64,000 nt of DNA from CAYWBU01 sp942491525. Its GTDB lineage: Bacteria; Desulfobacterota; Desulfomonilia; UBA1062. The first letter of the stretch is position 1. The number at the start of each line of letters is the position of its first letter. This document shows positions 19,741 to 29,185 of the stretch, one piece after another. A model generated the notes under the pieces. The model was given only the letters and a program-made list of their open reading frames with translations. It did not search any database and was not told the origin of the DNA. The translations under genes were made by a program, and so were the position numbers. Location: the NCBI GenBank assembly GCA_942491525.1, contig CALOBW010000030.1, positions 434,001-498,000 on the forward strand, written 5' to 3'.

Positions 19741-20435
19741 TGGCCGGGCTCGATAACCAGCAGTTTGGCATCATAGGACATTACACCTAGAAAAATGGCT
19801 CCGATCAATCTGTTCATGGGTACCTCATAATAGTTGGTTGGCGCCACCGGGTTGGGCAGCAGGGGGTCGGCGATGCGCACGGTGCGGCGCTCGCTGTCAT
19901 AACCGCAAATCACCACGAAGTGGCCGCAGGCCTCACCGCGCAGATCATCATAATCGGTTGCGGTCTCGCGCGGGCAGCGGTAGAGATAGGTGGCGCTCAG
20001 GCCCACGATGATGGGGTTGCCGCGCTTTATGTAGTGACTGATCAGCCTGGAGGAGAGGTCGTCAAAGTGCAGCTGCCCGCCGAGATCGAAAAACCTGAAA
20101 TAGGCCTCGGTGGCGCGGTGCAGCTTGGGATCCTGCTTATACTCCAGCTGCAGCTCAAGCTTTGCGCGGATCGCCGGGATATCGTACTGCGCCCAGGTCG
20201 GATCAAAGATGGTCAGATTGTAGGAGTAGATATGCGCATTGTAGCCGCGCGCCAGGGCATGATTGGCCAGGTAGGCCGCCAGGGTGCCGCCTTCGGCCAG
20301 CATGTCAACCTCCGCAACCACCCGCTCCAGAGGAATCCCGTCATTGTAGTGGCCGTAGACCGCCTGCAGGCAGGTCGGCCCGCAGGTTTCATCACTCGGC
20401 TGAGTAGCTATATCAAGCTCAATAACTCTCTTCAT
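19737..20435 (-). CDS. C39-like (papain-fold) cysteine peptidase
   Basis: 232 residues without a signal peptide. DETCGPTCLQAVY places the likely nucleophile at Cys18, GHFVVICGYD gives the catalytic His, and the following VRIADPL the Asp, the order expected for C39-like/BtrH-type papain-fold enzymes. There is no ABC transporter fusion, so it is not a bacteriocin exporter. MKRVIELD at 20435 is preferred because the open frame upstream begins only at a TTG, though no strong Shine-Dalgarno is seen. First gene of the amidoligase operon. It could be a peptidase or an acyl/peptidyl transferase working on the ligase product (inference). Confidence 0.8.
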   Translation of the reverse strand: MKRVIELDIATQPSDETCGPTCLQAVYGHYNDGIPLERVVAEVDMLAEGGTLAAYLANHALARGYNAHIYSYNLTIFDPTWAQYDIPAIRAKLELQLEYKQDPKLHRATEAYFRFFDLGGQLHFDDLSSRLISHYIKRGNPIIVGLSATYLYRCPRETATDYDDLRGEACGHFVVICGYDSERRTVRIADPLLPNPVAPTNYYEVPMNRLIGAIFLGVMSYDAKLLVIEPGQ

Positions 20436-20640
20436 ATCTAAGTGCGCTATTACGCCTATACATCTTAAAAGTATAGCCAGAAAATGCAAGATGCATAAAT
20501 TATTAATCGCTGTATATCCGGGGTATTACACAGGATATTCAGCGGCCGGCACGCCGGCGCGAAATGATGATCCGAAATGATCTTGTCGGGCTGCTTCAGC
20601 CGGGGTATATTCCCATCATAACTATGATCAGGAGCCGGAC

Positions 20641-21513
20641 TTGAAGAGAGAAGACACAATCTATCAACCCTCCACCGCAACCTATGTCATCAGCATTTTT
20701 GAAATACTTCTGGGCAGCATCCTCTGCGCCGTGGCCATGAAGGGCATCCTGCTGCCCCACGGTTTTCTGAATGCCGGCTTTGCCGGCCTGGCCATGATCA
20801 TCCACTATGTACAGCCGAGCCTCTCCCTGGCCCTGATCTACCTGCTGCTCAATGTGCCGCTCTTCATCATGGGCTGGCGCTGGGTCAGCCGGCGCTTTTT
20901 CTTTTTCAGCCTCTTCGGCATGCTGGTCTTCAGCGCCGCCATCCAGCTCATCAACCTCAATATCCCGGTCGAGGACCAGCTGCTGAGCGCCATCCTGGCC
21001 GGCATCATCGGCGGCATCGGCAGCGGCATCATCCTGCGCTCACTGGGCTCGGCCGGCGGCACCGACATTCTGGGCGTCATCCTGCTCAAAAAATTCTCGG
21101 TGCGGCTGGGAACCACGGTCCTGATCTTCAACAGCGTCATCCTGGGCACCGCGGCCATGATCTTCTCCATTGACGCCGCCATCTGCACCATGATCTACAT
21201 CTATGTCTCCTCCCAGATCATGGACCTGGTGGTCACCGGTCTGAGCAAGCGCAAAAGCATCCTGATCATTTCGGAAGAGTGGCAGACCATCGCCCAAGCC
21301 ATCATGCAGCAGGAGCGCCGCGGCCTGACCATCATCGAGGCCCGCGGCGCCTATGCCAACGACTCCAAACAGATCCTCTACGCCATCATCGCCCACCGCG
21401 ATCTGCCGGGCATCAAGCGCCTGATCACATCGATCGATCCGCAGGCCTTCGTGGTCATCAACGACACCCTGGAGGTCATGGGCCAGCGCATGGGCAATCA
21501 GCCACATTGGTAG
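20641..21513 (+). CDS. YitT-family membrane protein (DUF161/DUF2179)
   Basis: 290 residues: about five transmembrane helices in the first 190 residues (ISIFEILLGSILCAVAMKGILLP, LALIYLLLNVPLFIMGW, LLSAILAGIIGGIGSGIILR), the typical GSAGGTDILGVIL loop, and a soluble C-terminal DUF2179 domain (ILIISEEWQTIAQAI, RGLTIIEARGAY, LYAIIAHRDL, DPQAFVVINDTLEVMG). The function of YitT proteins is not established. TTG start at 20641, supported by AGGAG 7 nt upstream. It diverges from the C39 peptidase gene across about 200 bp of AT-richer DNA that probably holds both promoters. Confidence 0.88.
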   Translation: MKREDTIYQPSTATYVISIFEILLGSILCAVAMKGILLPHGFLNAGFAGLAMIIHYVQPSLSLALIYLLLNVPLFIMGWRWVSRRFFFFSLFGMLVFSAAIQLINLNIPVEDQLLSAILAGIIGGIGSGIILRSLGSAGGTDILGVILLKKFSVRLGTTVLIFNSVILGTAAMIFSIDAAICTMIYIYVSSQIMDLVVTGLSKRKSILIISEEWQTIAQAIMQQERRGLTIIEARGAYANDSKQILYAIIAHRDLPGIKRLITSIDPQAFVVINDTLEVMGQRMGNQPHW

Positions 21514-21518
21514 TATTT

Positions 21519-21601
21519 CAGATACGTTATATGCAGGTACAAAAAAAAGCTGGCCCCGGCGGCATTTTATGGTAAGGGCTCGATACAAAATAACGTATCT
21601 G
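21519..21601. promoter_or_regulatory. Widely spaced perfect inverted repeat before the RimB-RimK gene
   Basis: CAGATACGTTAT (21519-21530) and its exact complement ATAACGTATCTG (21590-21601) flank 59 bp. The second arm ends next to the Shine-Dalgarno (AGGAG) of the downstream gene. It could be a two-site operator or a long-range mRNA stem. Confidence 0.45.
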
Positions 21602-21614
21602 CAGGAGAACGGTT

Positions 21615-23006
21615 ATGGACAGTTCCAGAATTATCATCGGCAGCGAAGAGTGGTGTTCAATCCCCAACATCGGCGTCCATGCCATCAAGGCCCGGGTTGA
21701 TTCCGGCGCCAAAACATCCGCCATTCATGCATTCAACATTCATCCCTTCAGGAAGAATGATGATCTCTGGGTCAGCTTTGAGGTCCACCCGCTGCAGAAA
21801 AACCGCAAGGTGGTCATCCGCTGCGAAGCCCAGGTCGTTGACCGCCGCAGCGTCAAGAGTTCCACCGGCATCAGCGAGAAGCGCTACGTCATCCGTGAAA
21901 ACATCTGCATCGGCCATAAAACTTTCGAGATCGAACTGACGCTGACCAACCGCGACTCCATGGGCTACCGCATGCTGCTGGGCCGCGAAGCCATGAACAA
22001 ACGCATGCTGGTAGACCCCTCGGCGGCCTTCTGCCTCGGCCGGCGCGCGGACAGTGAGATCCAGCAGCAGTACGCCGAAAACCAGCGGGTCAATACCGGG
22101 CTCAAGATCGCCCTGCTGGCCAGCAACCCCAACCTCTACAGCAACCAGCGCATCATCGAGGCCGGTGAGGAGCGCGGCCATGAGATGATCTTCCTCAACA
22201 TGCGCCACTGCTACATGAAGCTTGACACCGTGCAGCCCGAGGTGCACCACCGCGGCGAACAGATCATCAATGACCTGGATGCGGTCATTCCGCGCATCAA
22301 GCCCAGCATGACCCTCTACGGCTGCGCCCTGGCGCGCCAGTTCGAATCCATGGGCGTCTATGTGCTCAACTCGGCCGCCGCCATCAGCCAGTCGCGCGAC
22401 AAACTCTTCTCATCCCAGCTCTTCATGAAGAACGGCCTGCCCACCCCGGTGACCGGCTTCGCCAACTCGCCGCTGGACACCAACGACATGATCAACATGG
22501 TCGGCGGCGCGCCGCTGGTCATGAAGCTGCTGGAAGGCACCCAGGGCAAGGGCGTGGTTCTGGCGGAAACCAAGAAGGCCGCCGAGAGCGTCATCGACGC
22601 CTTCAAGAGCCTCAAGGTCAACCTGCTGGTGCAGGAGTTCATCAAGGAGGCCGACGGTAAGGATCTGCGCTGCTTCGTGGTGGGCGGCAAGGTTGTGGCC
22701 GCCATCCAGCGCGAAGCCGCGGCCGGCGAATTCAGGGCCAACCTGCACCAGGGCGGCCGGGCCTCGATCGTCAAGCTGACCCCCGAGGAGCGCAAACTCT
22801 CCCTCAAGGCCGCCAAGGTCCTGGGGCTGGACGTCTCCGGCGTCGACATCATCCGTTCCCACCGCGGGCCGCTGCTGCTGGAGGTCAACTCCAGCCCGGG
22901 CCTCGAGGGCATCGAGGCGGCCACCGGCAAGGATGTCGCCGGCATGATGATCAGCGCCATCGAAAAGAGGCTGGGCTGGCAGAGACCCCTGCCCGAGGCA
23001 GGCTAG
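21615..23006 (+). CDS. rimK: RimB-RimK fusion: retropepsin-like peptidase plus glutamate ligase
   Basis: 463 residues. N-terminal domain (about 1-145) is the ATP-dependent zinc protease/RimB family with a retropepsin-like fold: ARVDSGAKTSAIHA (Asp29) and MLLGREAM. The C-terminal domain (about 160-455) is a RimK ATP-grasp: IALLASNPNLYSNQRIIEAGEERGHE, INDLDAVIPRIKPSMT, APLVMKLLEGTQGKGVVLAE, EFIKEADGKDLRCFVVGGKVVAA and LLEVNSSPGLEGIE. In characterised systems RimK adds glutamates to ribosomal protein S6 and RimB removes them, so this fusion may hold both writer and eraser in one chain (inference). Shine-Dalgarno AGGAG is present. Confidence 0.92.
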   Translation: MDSSRIIIGSEEWCSIPNIGVHAIKARVDSGAKTSAIHAFNIHPFRKNDDLWVSFEVHPLQKNRKVVIRCEAQVVDRRSVKSSTGISEKRYVIRENICIGHKTFEIELTLTNRDSMGYRMLLGREAMNKRMLVDPSAAFCLGRRADSEIQQQYAENQRVNTGLKIALLASNPNLYSNQRIIEAGEERGHEMIFLNMRHCYMKLDTVQPEVHHRGEQIINDLDAVIPRIKPSMTLYGCALARQFESMGVYVLNSAAAISQSRDKLFSSQLFMKNGLPTPVTGFANSPLDTNDMINMVGGAPLVMKLLEGTQGKGVVLAETKKAAESVIDAFKSLKVNLLVQEFIKEADGKDLRCFVVGGKVVAAIQREAAAGEFRANLHQGGRASIVKLTPEERKLSLKAAKVLGLDVSGVDIIRSHRGPLLLEVNSSPGLEGIEAATGKDVAGMMISAIEKRLGWQRPLPEAG

Positions 23007-23105
23007 GCCGATGCCAGCCTGCCAAGTTTATTAATATTTTTAATAATCATCTTTACCGCATTCCCTCTTGTCAGGCCGGGCTTATACAAGTTACTAAGGC
23101 CCGCT

Positions 23106-25856
23106 ATGAACCAATTTGCAGAAGGACAACGCTGGATCAGCGAAATGGAACCGGAACTGGGCCTCGGCATTGTTATCAGCCAGGCCGCCCGCCGGGTGAA
23201 ACTCTTCTTCCCGGCCTCAAACATCATCCGTGAATATATGCAGGACGCCGCCCCCATCAAAAGGGTCGAGTTCGGCGCCGGCGAAACCATCTCAACCCGC
23301 GAAGGCCAGCGCCTGACGGTCGACAGCATCGATGAGGTTGACGGTCTGCTGGTCTACAACTGCGCCGGCCGCGCAGTGCCCGAGAGCGAACTGAGCGACG
23401 TGCTCAGCACCAGCTCGCCCCACAAGCGCCTGCTCAAGGGCCGCCTCGACACCCCGGGGCTCTTCGAGCTGCGCCGCCAGGCCCTGCAGTACCAGCAGAG
23501 CTTTGCCGAGTTCAAGGGACTGCTGGGTGGCCGCATCAGCCTGATTCCGCACCAGCTCTACATCGCCCATGAGGTCTCCCAGCGCCAGCTGCCGCGCGTG
23601 CTGCTGGCCGACGAGGTAGGACTGGGCAAGACCATCGAGGCCTGCCTGATCCTGCACCGCCTGCTGATCAGTGGACGCATCAACCGCGTGCTGATCATGG
23701 TGCCCGACGCCCTGCTGCACCAGTGGCTGGTCGAGCTGCTCAGACGCTTCAACCTGACCTTCAAGATTTTCAGCGACGAGTATGCGGCCCAGGCCGACGG
23801 CAATCCCTTCCTCGAGGACCAGCTCTACCTGGCCAGCCCCAACCTGCTCTGCGGCGACCCGCGTTACGCCCAGGCCGTGCTCGAGGCCGGCTGGGACATG
23901 CTGATCGTGGATGAGGCCCACCACATCGAGGAGGGCAGCGCAGCTTACGAGCTGGTGCGGCAATTAAGCCAGCGGACCCCGCGCCTGCTGCTGCTGACCG
24001 CCACCCCGGAGCAGGCCGGCGAGGAGAAGCACTTTGCGCGCCTCAGACTGCTGGACGAGGCCCGCTTCTTTAACTTTGAGGCCTTCAAGAGCGACAACTC
24101 CCAGCTGGGCTCCATGGCGACCCTGGCCAGAAAACTGATCGACGGCATCCCCATGACTGAAGCCGAGATGGACTCGATCTCCGACATTATCATTCCCGAG
24201 CAGCGCCCGGCCCTGGCCGAAGGCATCCTGGAGGCCGACGACAAGGATGAGCTGCTGGGCGACCTGCTCGACCGCCACGGCCCGGGCCGCGTCATCTTCC
24301 GCAACACCCGGGCGGCCATCAAGGGCTTCCCCAGACGCATCGCCTGCCTGCACGCCCTGGATGCGCCGGCAGAGCTGCTGACCAAACTGCGCCATGAGTT
24401 CAGAGACGACATGCAGCCCCAGGGCACGGCTTACGACCTGAGCGGCGATCCGCGCGTGCGCCAGCTGGCTTCCATGCTGCGCGAGGGCCAGGATAAGATC
24501 CTGCTGATCTGCCGCACCAGGCAGAAGGCCCTGGCCATCGAGGCCGCCCTGATGAAGGAGATCAGGGTCAAGTGCGCCCTCTTCCACGAGGATATGAGCA
24601 TCCTGCAGCGCGACCGCAACGCGGCCTGGTTTGCCGAAGAGGACGGCGCCCAGCTGCTGATCTGCTCCGAGATCGGCAGCGAGGGCCGCAACTTCCAGTT
24701 CGCCCACCAGCTCTTCCTCTTTGACCTGCCGCCCGACCCCGAACTGCTCGAGCAGCGCATCGGGCGCCTGGACCGCATCGGTCAGACAAAAGAGATCCAG
24801 CTGCACATCCCCTTCATCAAGGGTTCGGCCCAGGAGGCCTTCGTGCGCTGGTACCATGAGGCCCTGGACGCCTTCGAGAGCCACCTGCCCTGCGGCGAGG
24901 CCCTCTTCAGCGAGTTCGGCGCTTCAATTCAGGAGGTCGCCATATCCGACTCCGGCGCCAGACTCGAAAAACTGATTGAACAGAGCCGCAGCCGCCGCGA
25001 GCAACTGAGCAGCGAGCTGGAGAGCGGCCGCGACCGCCTGCTGGAGATGGGCTCCTGCCGCCCGGACCTGGCCCGCGACATCAGCCGGACCATCCATGCC
25101 ATCGACAGCAACTCGGCCCTGGAGGAGTTCATGCTCAAGGTCTTCGACTACTTCTCCATCGAGGCCGAACCGGCCGGTCCCCGGTCATACATCCTGACCC
25201 CGGACGAGCAGCTGATCGACGCCTTCCCCTTTGTCAAGGCCGATGGCATGACCATCACCTTTGACCGCGCCCAGGCCACGGCCCGCGAAGAGGTCGACTT
25301 CCTGACCTGGGACCACCCCATGGTCAGCGGCGCCATCGAGCTGCTGCTGGGCACCCAGAAGGGTTCGGCCTGCCTGGCCCTGCTGCCCTCCAAGGAGCAG
25401 CCGGCCGTCATCCTGGAGGCGGTCTTCGCCCTGGAGTGCATCGGTCAGCTGGATGCCGGCCGCTTCCTGCCCGACTATCCGCTCAGCATCTGCATCGACC
25501 ATGCGGAAAACGAGATCGAGGCTGAGTTCAGGAGCAGCGATCTCAAACTGCCGGCCGAGAACATCACCCCGATCCTGACCCGCAAGCTCAAGAAGCTGCT
25601 GCCCAAGATGGTCAAGCAGGCCTGCGAGAGTGCCGAAGCCCAGCTCGAGGAGATCGTCGCAGCAGCCACCGCCAGGATGCAGCATGAACTGGAGCATGAG
25701 CTGAAGCGCCTGCAGAGCCTGGCCCGGGTCAACCCGCTGATCAGCGCGGCCGAGCTGGAGGCCGCCGCAGCCGAGATCGAGCAGTTCACCGCCCAGCTCA
25801 GCGAGACCCGCTGCCGCCTGGATTCGGTGCGGGTCATCTTCAGGGGCGCCCTCTAA
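23106..25856 (+). CDS. rapA: RNA polymerase-associated SWI2/SNF2 ATPase RapA
   Basis: RapA (HepA) recycles RNA polymerase after transcription. 916 residues, slightly shorter than E. coli RapA (968). The N-terminal Tudor-like region has FAEGQRWISEMEPELGLGIV. The helicase core includes Walker A DEVGLGKTIEA (near 170), DEAHHIEEG (Asp269), LLLTATPEQ, the C-terminal helicase motif CSEIGSEGRNFQFA and QRIGRLDRIGQ. The C-terminal RapA-specific region follows from about 600. Monocistronic in appearance, with its own terminator immediately after. No clear Shine-Dalgarno precedes the ATG. A weak TTGTCA lies about 35 bp upstream. Confidence 0.95.
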   Translation: MNQFAEGQRWISEMEPELGLGIVISQAARRVKLFFPASNIIREYMQDAAPIKRVEFGAGETISTREGQRLTVDSIDEVDGLLVYNCAGRAVPESELSDVLSTSSPHKRLLKGRLDTPGLFELRRQALQYQQSFAEFKGLLGGRISLIPHQLYIAHEVSQRQLPRVLLADEVGLGKTIEACLILHRLLISGRINRVLIMVPDALLHQWLVELLRRFNLTFKIFSDEYAAQADGNPFLEDQLYLASPNLLCGDPRYAQAVLEAGWDMLIVDEAHHIEEGSAAYELVRQLSQRTPRLLLLTATPEQAGEEKHFARLRLLDEARFFNFEAFKSDNSQLGSMATLARKLIDGIPMTEAEMDSISDIIIPEQRPALAEGILEADDKDELLGDLLDRHGPGRVIFRNTRAAIKGFPRRIACLHALDAPAELLTKLRHEFRDDMQPQGTAYDLSGDPRVRQLASMLREGQDKILLICRTRQKALAIEAALMKEIRVKCALFHEDMSILQRDRNAAWFAEEDGAQLLICSEIGSEGRNFQFAHQLFLFDLPPDPELLEQRIGRLDRIGQTKEIQLHIPFIKGSAQEAFVRWYHEALDAFESHLPCGEALFSEFGASIQEVAISDSGARLEKLIEQSRSRREQLSSELESGRDRLLEMGSCRPDLARDISRTIHAIDSNSALEEFMLKVFDYFSIEAEPAGPRSYILTPDEQLIDAFPFVKADGMTITFDRAQATAREEVDFLTWDHPMVSGAIELLLGTQKGSACLALLPSKEQPAVILEAVFALECIGQLDAGRFLPDYPLSICIDHAENEIEAEFRSSDLKLPAENITPILTRKLKKLLPKMVKQACESAEAQLEEIVAAATARMQHELEHELKRLQSLARVNPLISAAELEAAAAEIEQFTAQLSETRCRLDSVRVIFRGAL

Positions 25857-25867
25857 CAGCCTCTCCT

Positions 25868-25911
25868 AAATGGCGGGCTGCCTTGAATCGGGCAGGCCGC
25901 CATTTATTTTT
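25868..25911 (+). terminator. rapA intrinsic terminator, with kinase-1 promoter embedded
   Basis: AAATGGCGG (25868-25876) pairs with CCGCCATTT (25897-25905), extended by CTGCC/GGCAG, and runs into TTTATTTTT. The loop contains TTGAAT (25883-25888). TATTTT (25905-25910) lies 16 nt further on and ends 7 nt before the kinase ATG, so the same DNA can read as a promoter for the next gene. Confidence 0.75.
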
Positions 25912-25917
25912 AGACAG

Positions 25918-28900
25918 ATGGCTAAACGATGGTTCCTCATCATCTGTCTGCTCCTGATCGGCGGCTGCCGGCAGCAGGATACGCTCTCGCTGGAGGAGCG
26001 CGCCTGGCTGAACGAGCATGACGGCCAGATCATCCTGGCCATGGAGCCGGGCTACCCGCCCTTCTCATTCTTCGATGATGACGGCCAGTTCAAGGGCCTG
26101 GCCGTGGACTACATCAAGCGCATCGAGGCACGCCTGGGATTCAGATTCAAACGCGTGCCGTATGATAAGCTCAGCAGCATCCTCAATGATGCCCAGCTGG
26201 GCCGGGTGGACGTGGTCAATGCAGTCAGCCGGACCCCGGAACGCTCGGAGTATCTCAACTTCACCGAGCCCTTCATCAAAATCCCCAGCGTCATCATCGT
26301 CACCCGCGCCCCGGGCATCAGCGAACTTAATCCTGAAGAGATGCGCGACATGCTGATCGCGGTCGGCGAAGGCTATGCCGCCACCGAATATCTCAAGAGC
26401 CGCTACGACTACCTGAGTTTCGATCCGGTGCCCGATGACCGCGAGGCGCTGCTCAAGGTCGCCATGGGCAACGCGGATGCCGCCATCGTGGATCTGGCCG
26501 CGGCATCCTATCACATCCAGAACGAGGGCATCACCAATCTGCGCCTGGTGGGCAGCGTCGGTTTCGAGTACCAGCTGGCCATCGGCAGCCGCAAAGATCT
26601 GCCGATGCTGGGCAATATCATCACTAAGGGTCTGAGCACCATCCCCCAGCGCGAACGTGATGAGATCTACCGCAAGTGGATCCACCTGGAGTATAAACGC
26701 TTCTATCAGGAGGAGCTCTTCTGGGTGACCGGCGGCAGCCTGGCCGCCCTGACCGTCCTTGTCCTGCTGGTGATCATCTTCTGGAACCGGGCCCTCAGGC
26801 ACGCCGTGGCGCAGAAGACCGAAGAGCTCAAGTGCAGCCGCGAGAAGTACCGCGAGCTGGTCCAGAACGCCGACAGCATCATCGTGCGCACCAACAGCCA
26901 GGGCGAAATCACCTTCTTCAACGAGTACGCCGAAAAAGTTTTCGGCTACAGCCAGGCCGAAATCCTGGGCCGCAACATCATGAACAGCATCGTACCGCCC
27001 CAGGAGAGCAGCGGCCGCGACCTGCAGAGCATAATCGATGAACTCTTCCGCCACCCCGAAAAACACAGCCACAGCATCAATGAAAATATCTGCAAAGACG
27101 GCCACCTGATCTGGGTCTCCTGGCACAACCGGGTGATCAGAAACCCGCAGGGCGATTTCGAGGGTCTTTTAAGCATCGGCACCGACATCAGCGAGCAGAA
27201 ACGGGCCCAGGATGCGCTGCGCGAAAGCGAGCAGCGCCTGCGCATGCTGGGGGCCAACCTGCCCTCGGCCATGCTCTACCAGGTCGTCATGCAGGCCGAC
27301 GGCAGCCGCAAATTCAGCTATGTCAGCGACAATGTCAGAAACATCAATCAGGTTGAGGCCCAGGAGGTCATCAATGACCCCAGGGTGCTCTACAACCAGA
27401 TCGCACCCTCGATGCTGCCGGGGCTGATAAGCGCCGAAGAGGAGTCCCGGCGCACCATGAGCACCTTCCGCCAGGAGGTTCTCTTCAACCTGCCCGACGG
27501 CCAGCAGCGCTGGTTCCTGCTCTCATCCACGCCCCATGAAGTGAACCAGGGCTGCGTGGCCTGGGACGGCATCCAGATCGACATCACCGACCGCAAGCTG
27601 GCCCTGCTTGAGCTGGCTGAGAGCCAGCGCATGCTGGCAACCCTGATGAGCAACCTGCCCGGCATGGCCTACCGCTGCCGCAACGACAATCACTGGACCA
27701 TGGAGTTCATCAGCGAGGGCTGCCGCGAGGTGACCGGCTACGCACCCTCAGCGCTGCTCAACAACAGCCAGCTGGCCTATGCTGACCTGATCGCCCCCGA
27801 CGACCGGGAGATGGTCTGGAACACCATCCAGAAGGCCCTGAGCAAGGGCCGGGCCTTCACCATCACCTACCGCATCATCCGCTTAGACGGCGAGCAGCGC
27901 TGGGTCTGGGAGAAGGGGCGCGGGGTCTTTGACGCCGACGGCAACCTGCAGGCGCTGGAGGGATTCATCTCCGACATCACCAAGAGAAAGCTGGCCGAGG
28001 ACAGCCTGCGCCGGGAGAAAGATTTCAACGAATCCCTGATCCAGAGCTCGCCGACCTTCTTCGTCACCATCAACAACAGGGGCCAGACCATGATGATGAA
28101 CCGGGCCATGCTGAACGCGCTGGGCTACAGCCTGGAAGAGGTGCTGCAACAGGACTACCTGCAGACCTTCGTGCCCGCCGAGGACCGCGAGATGCTCAAA
28201 CATGTTTTCGACGCAATCGTCACCCAGCGCCAATCGACCGTCAACGAGAACCGCGTGCTGGCCAAGGACGGCCGCGAACTGCTGGTGGAGTGGCACGGCC
28301 AGCCGGTCTTCGACGACCGGGACAACTTCGAGTTCTTCTTCGGCGTCGGCATCGACATCAGCGAACGCAAGCGGCTGCAGGAGACCATGATCCAGACCGA
28401 GAAGATGATGAGCGTGGGCGGGCTGGCCGCCGGCATGGCCCACGAGATCAACAATCCGCTGGCCGGCATCATGCAGAATGTGCAGGTGCTGCAGAACCGC
28501 CTCAATCCGGAACTCAAGAAGAACCAGGAGTGCGCGGCCAAGTGCGGCACCCACATGGACATGATCCAGTGCTACATGGAGTCGCGCGGGCTGCTGAAGA
28601 TGCTCGAGAGCCTCAACCAGACCGGACAGCGCGCCGCCCAGGTGGTCAACAACATGCTCTCATTCAGCCGCAAGTCCGAAGGCCAGGTGCTGCCCGAAGA
28701 TCTGGCGCGGCTGGTCGACAGCACCATTGATCTGGCGGCCAACGACTATGACCTCAAGAAGCACTACGACTTCCGCCACATCAAGATCCAGCGCATCTAT
28801 GAGGAGCTGCCGAGCGTGCCCTGCGAAGCCAGCAAGATCCAGCAGGTGATCCTGAATCTGCTCAAAAACGGCGCCCAGGCCATGGTGGGCCGCGCCAAGC

Positions 28901-29157
28901 CGACCTTTACCATCCGACTCAAAGCCGAGCAGAATATGGCAGTGCTGATCGTTGAGGACAACGGCCCCGGCATGAGCGACGAGATCCGCCGGCGCATCTT
29001 CGAGCCCTTCTTCACCACCAAAGAGAAGGGCGTGGGCACCGGCCTAGGCCTCTCGGTCTCCTACTTCATCATCACCGAAGACCATCACGGCAGCATGGAG
29101 GTGGAGTCAGCCCCGGGGCGCGGCACACGCTTTATCGTCAGACTGCCCCTTCCTTGA
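25918..29157 (+). CDS. Sensor histidine kinase 1: SBP_bac_3 sensor, four PAS domains, extended DHp
   Basis: 1079 residues from the ATG at 25918; the ATG at 25870 lies inside the rapA terminator and is rejected. Lipobox LLIGGC (Cys17); periplasmic SBP_bac_3 domain about 35-255 (ILAMEPGYPPFSFFDDDGQFKG-type start); TM about 262-285; four PAS/PAC units about 305-805; then DHp with His842 (GMAHEINNPLAG), N box LNLLKNGAQAM and G boxes DNGPGMS and GTGLGLS. The histidine helix is followed by a cysteine-containing insertion before RAAQVVNNMLSFSRKS. No receiver domain and no adjacent regulator. No Shine-Dalgarno; probably leaderless. First of five paralogues in tandem. Confidence 0.92.
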   Translation: MAKRWFLIICLLLIGGCRQQDTLSLEERAWLNEHDGQIILAMEPGYPPFSFFDDDGQFKGLAVDYIKRIEARLGFRFKRVPYDKLSSILNDAQLGRVDVVNAVSRTPERSEYLNFTEPFIKIPSVIIVTRAPGISELNPEEMRDMLIAVGEGYAATEYLKSRYDYLSFDPVPDDREALLKVAMGNADAAIVDLAAASYHIQNEGITNLRLVGSVGFEYQLAIGSRKDLPMLGNIITKGLSTIPQRERDEIYRKWIHLEYKRFYQEELFWVTGGSLAALTVLVLLVIIFWNRALRHAVAQKTEELKCSREKYRELVQNADSIIVRTNSQGEITFFNEYAEKVFGYSQAEILGRNIMNSIVPPQESSGRDLQSIIDELFRHPEKHSHSINENICKDGHLIWVSWHNRVIRNPQGDFEGLLSIGTDISEQKRAQDALRESEQRLRMLGANLPSAMLYQVVMQADGSRKFSYVSDNVRNINQVEAQEVINDPRVLYNQIAPSMLPGLISAEEESRRTMSTFRQEVLFNLPDGQQRWFLLSSTPHEVNQGCVAWDGIQIDITDRKLALLELAESQRMLATLMSNLPGMAYRCRNDNHWTMEFISEGCREVTGYAPSALLNNSQLAYADLIAPDDREMVWNTIQKALSKGRAFTITYRIIRLDGEQRWVWEKGRGVFDADGNLQALEGFISDITKRKLAEDSLRREKDFNESLIQSSPTFFVTINNRGQTMMMNRAMLNALGYSLEEVLQQDYLQTFVPAEDREMLKHVFDAIVTQRQSTVNENRVLAKDGRELLVEWHGQPVFDDRDNFEFFFGVGIDISERKRLQETMIQTEKMMSVGGLAAGMAHEINNPLAGIMQNVQVLQNRLNPELKKNQECAAKCGTHMDMIQCYMESRGLLKMLESLNQTGQRAAQVVNNMLSFSRKSEGQVLPEDLARLVDSTIDLAANDYDLKKHYDFRHIKIQRIYEELPSVPCEASKIQQVILNLLKNGAQAMVGRAKPTFTIRLKAEQNMAVLIVEDNGPGMSDEIRRRIFEPFFTTKEKGVGTGLGLSVSYFIITEDHHGSMEVESAPGRGTRFIVRLPLP

Positions 29158-29185
29158 GCGCCATCCGCACTTATTCTTTATCAAT

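Noticed and set aside
25870..25917. Upstream ATG of kinase 1 adding 16 residues
   Set aside because: It falls inside the rapA terminator stem, and the downstream ATG directly begins a normal lipoprotein signal peptide.
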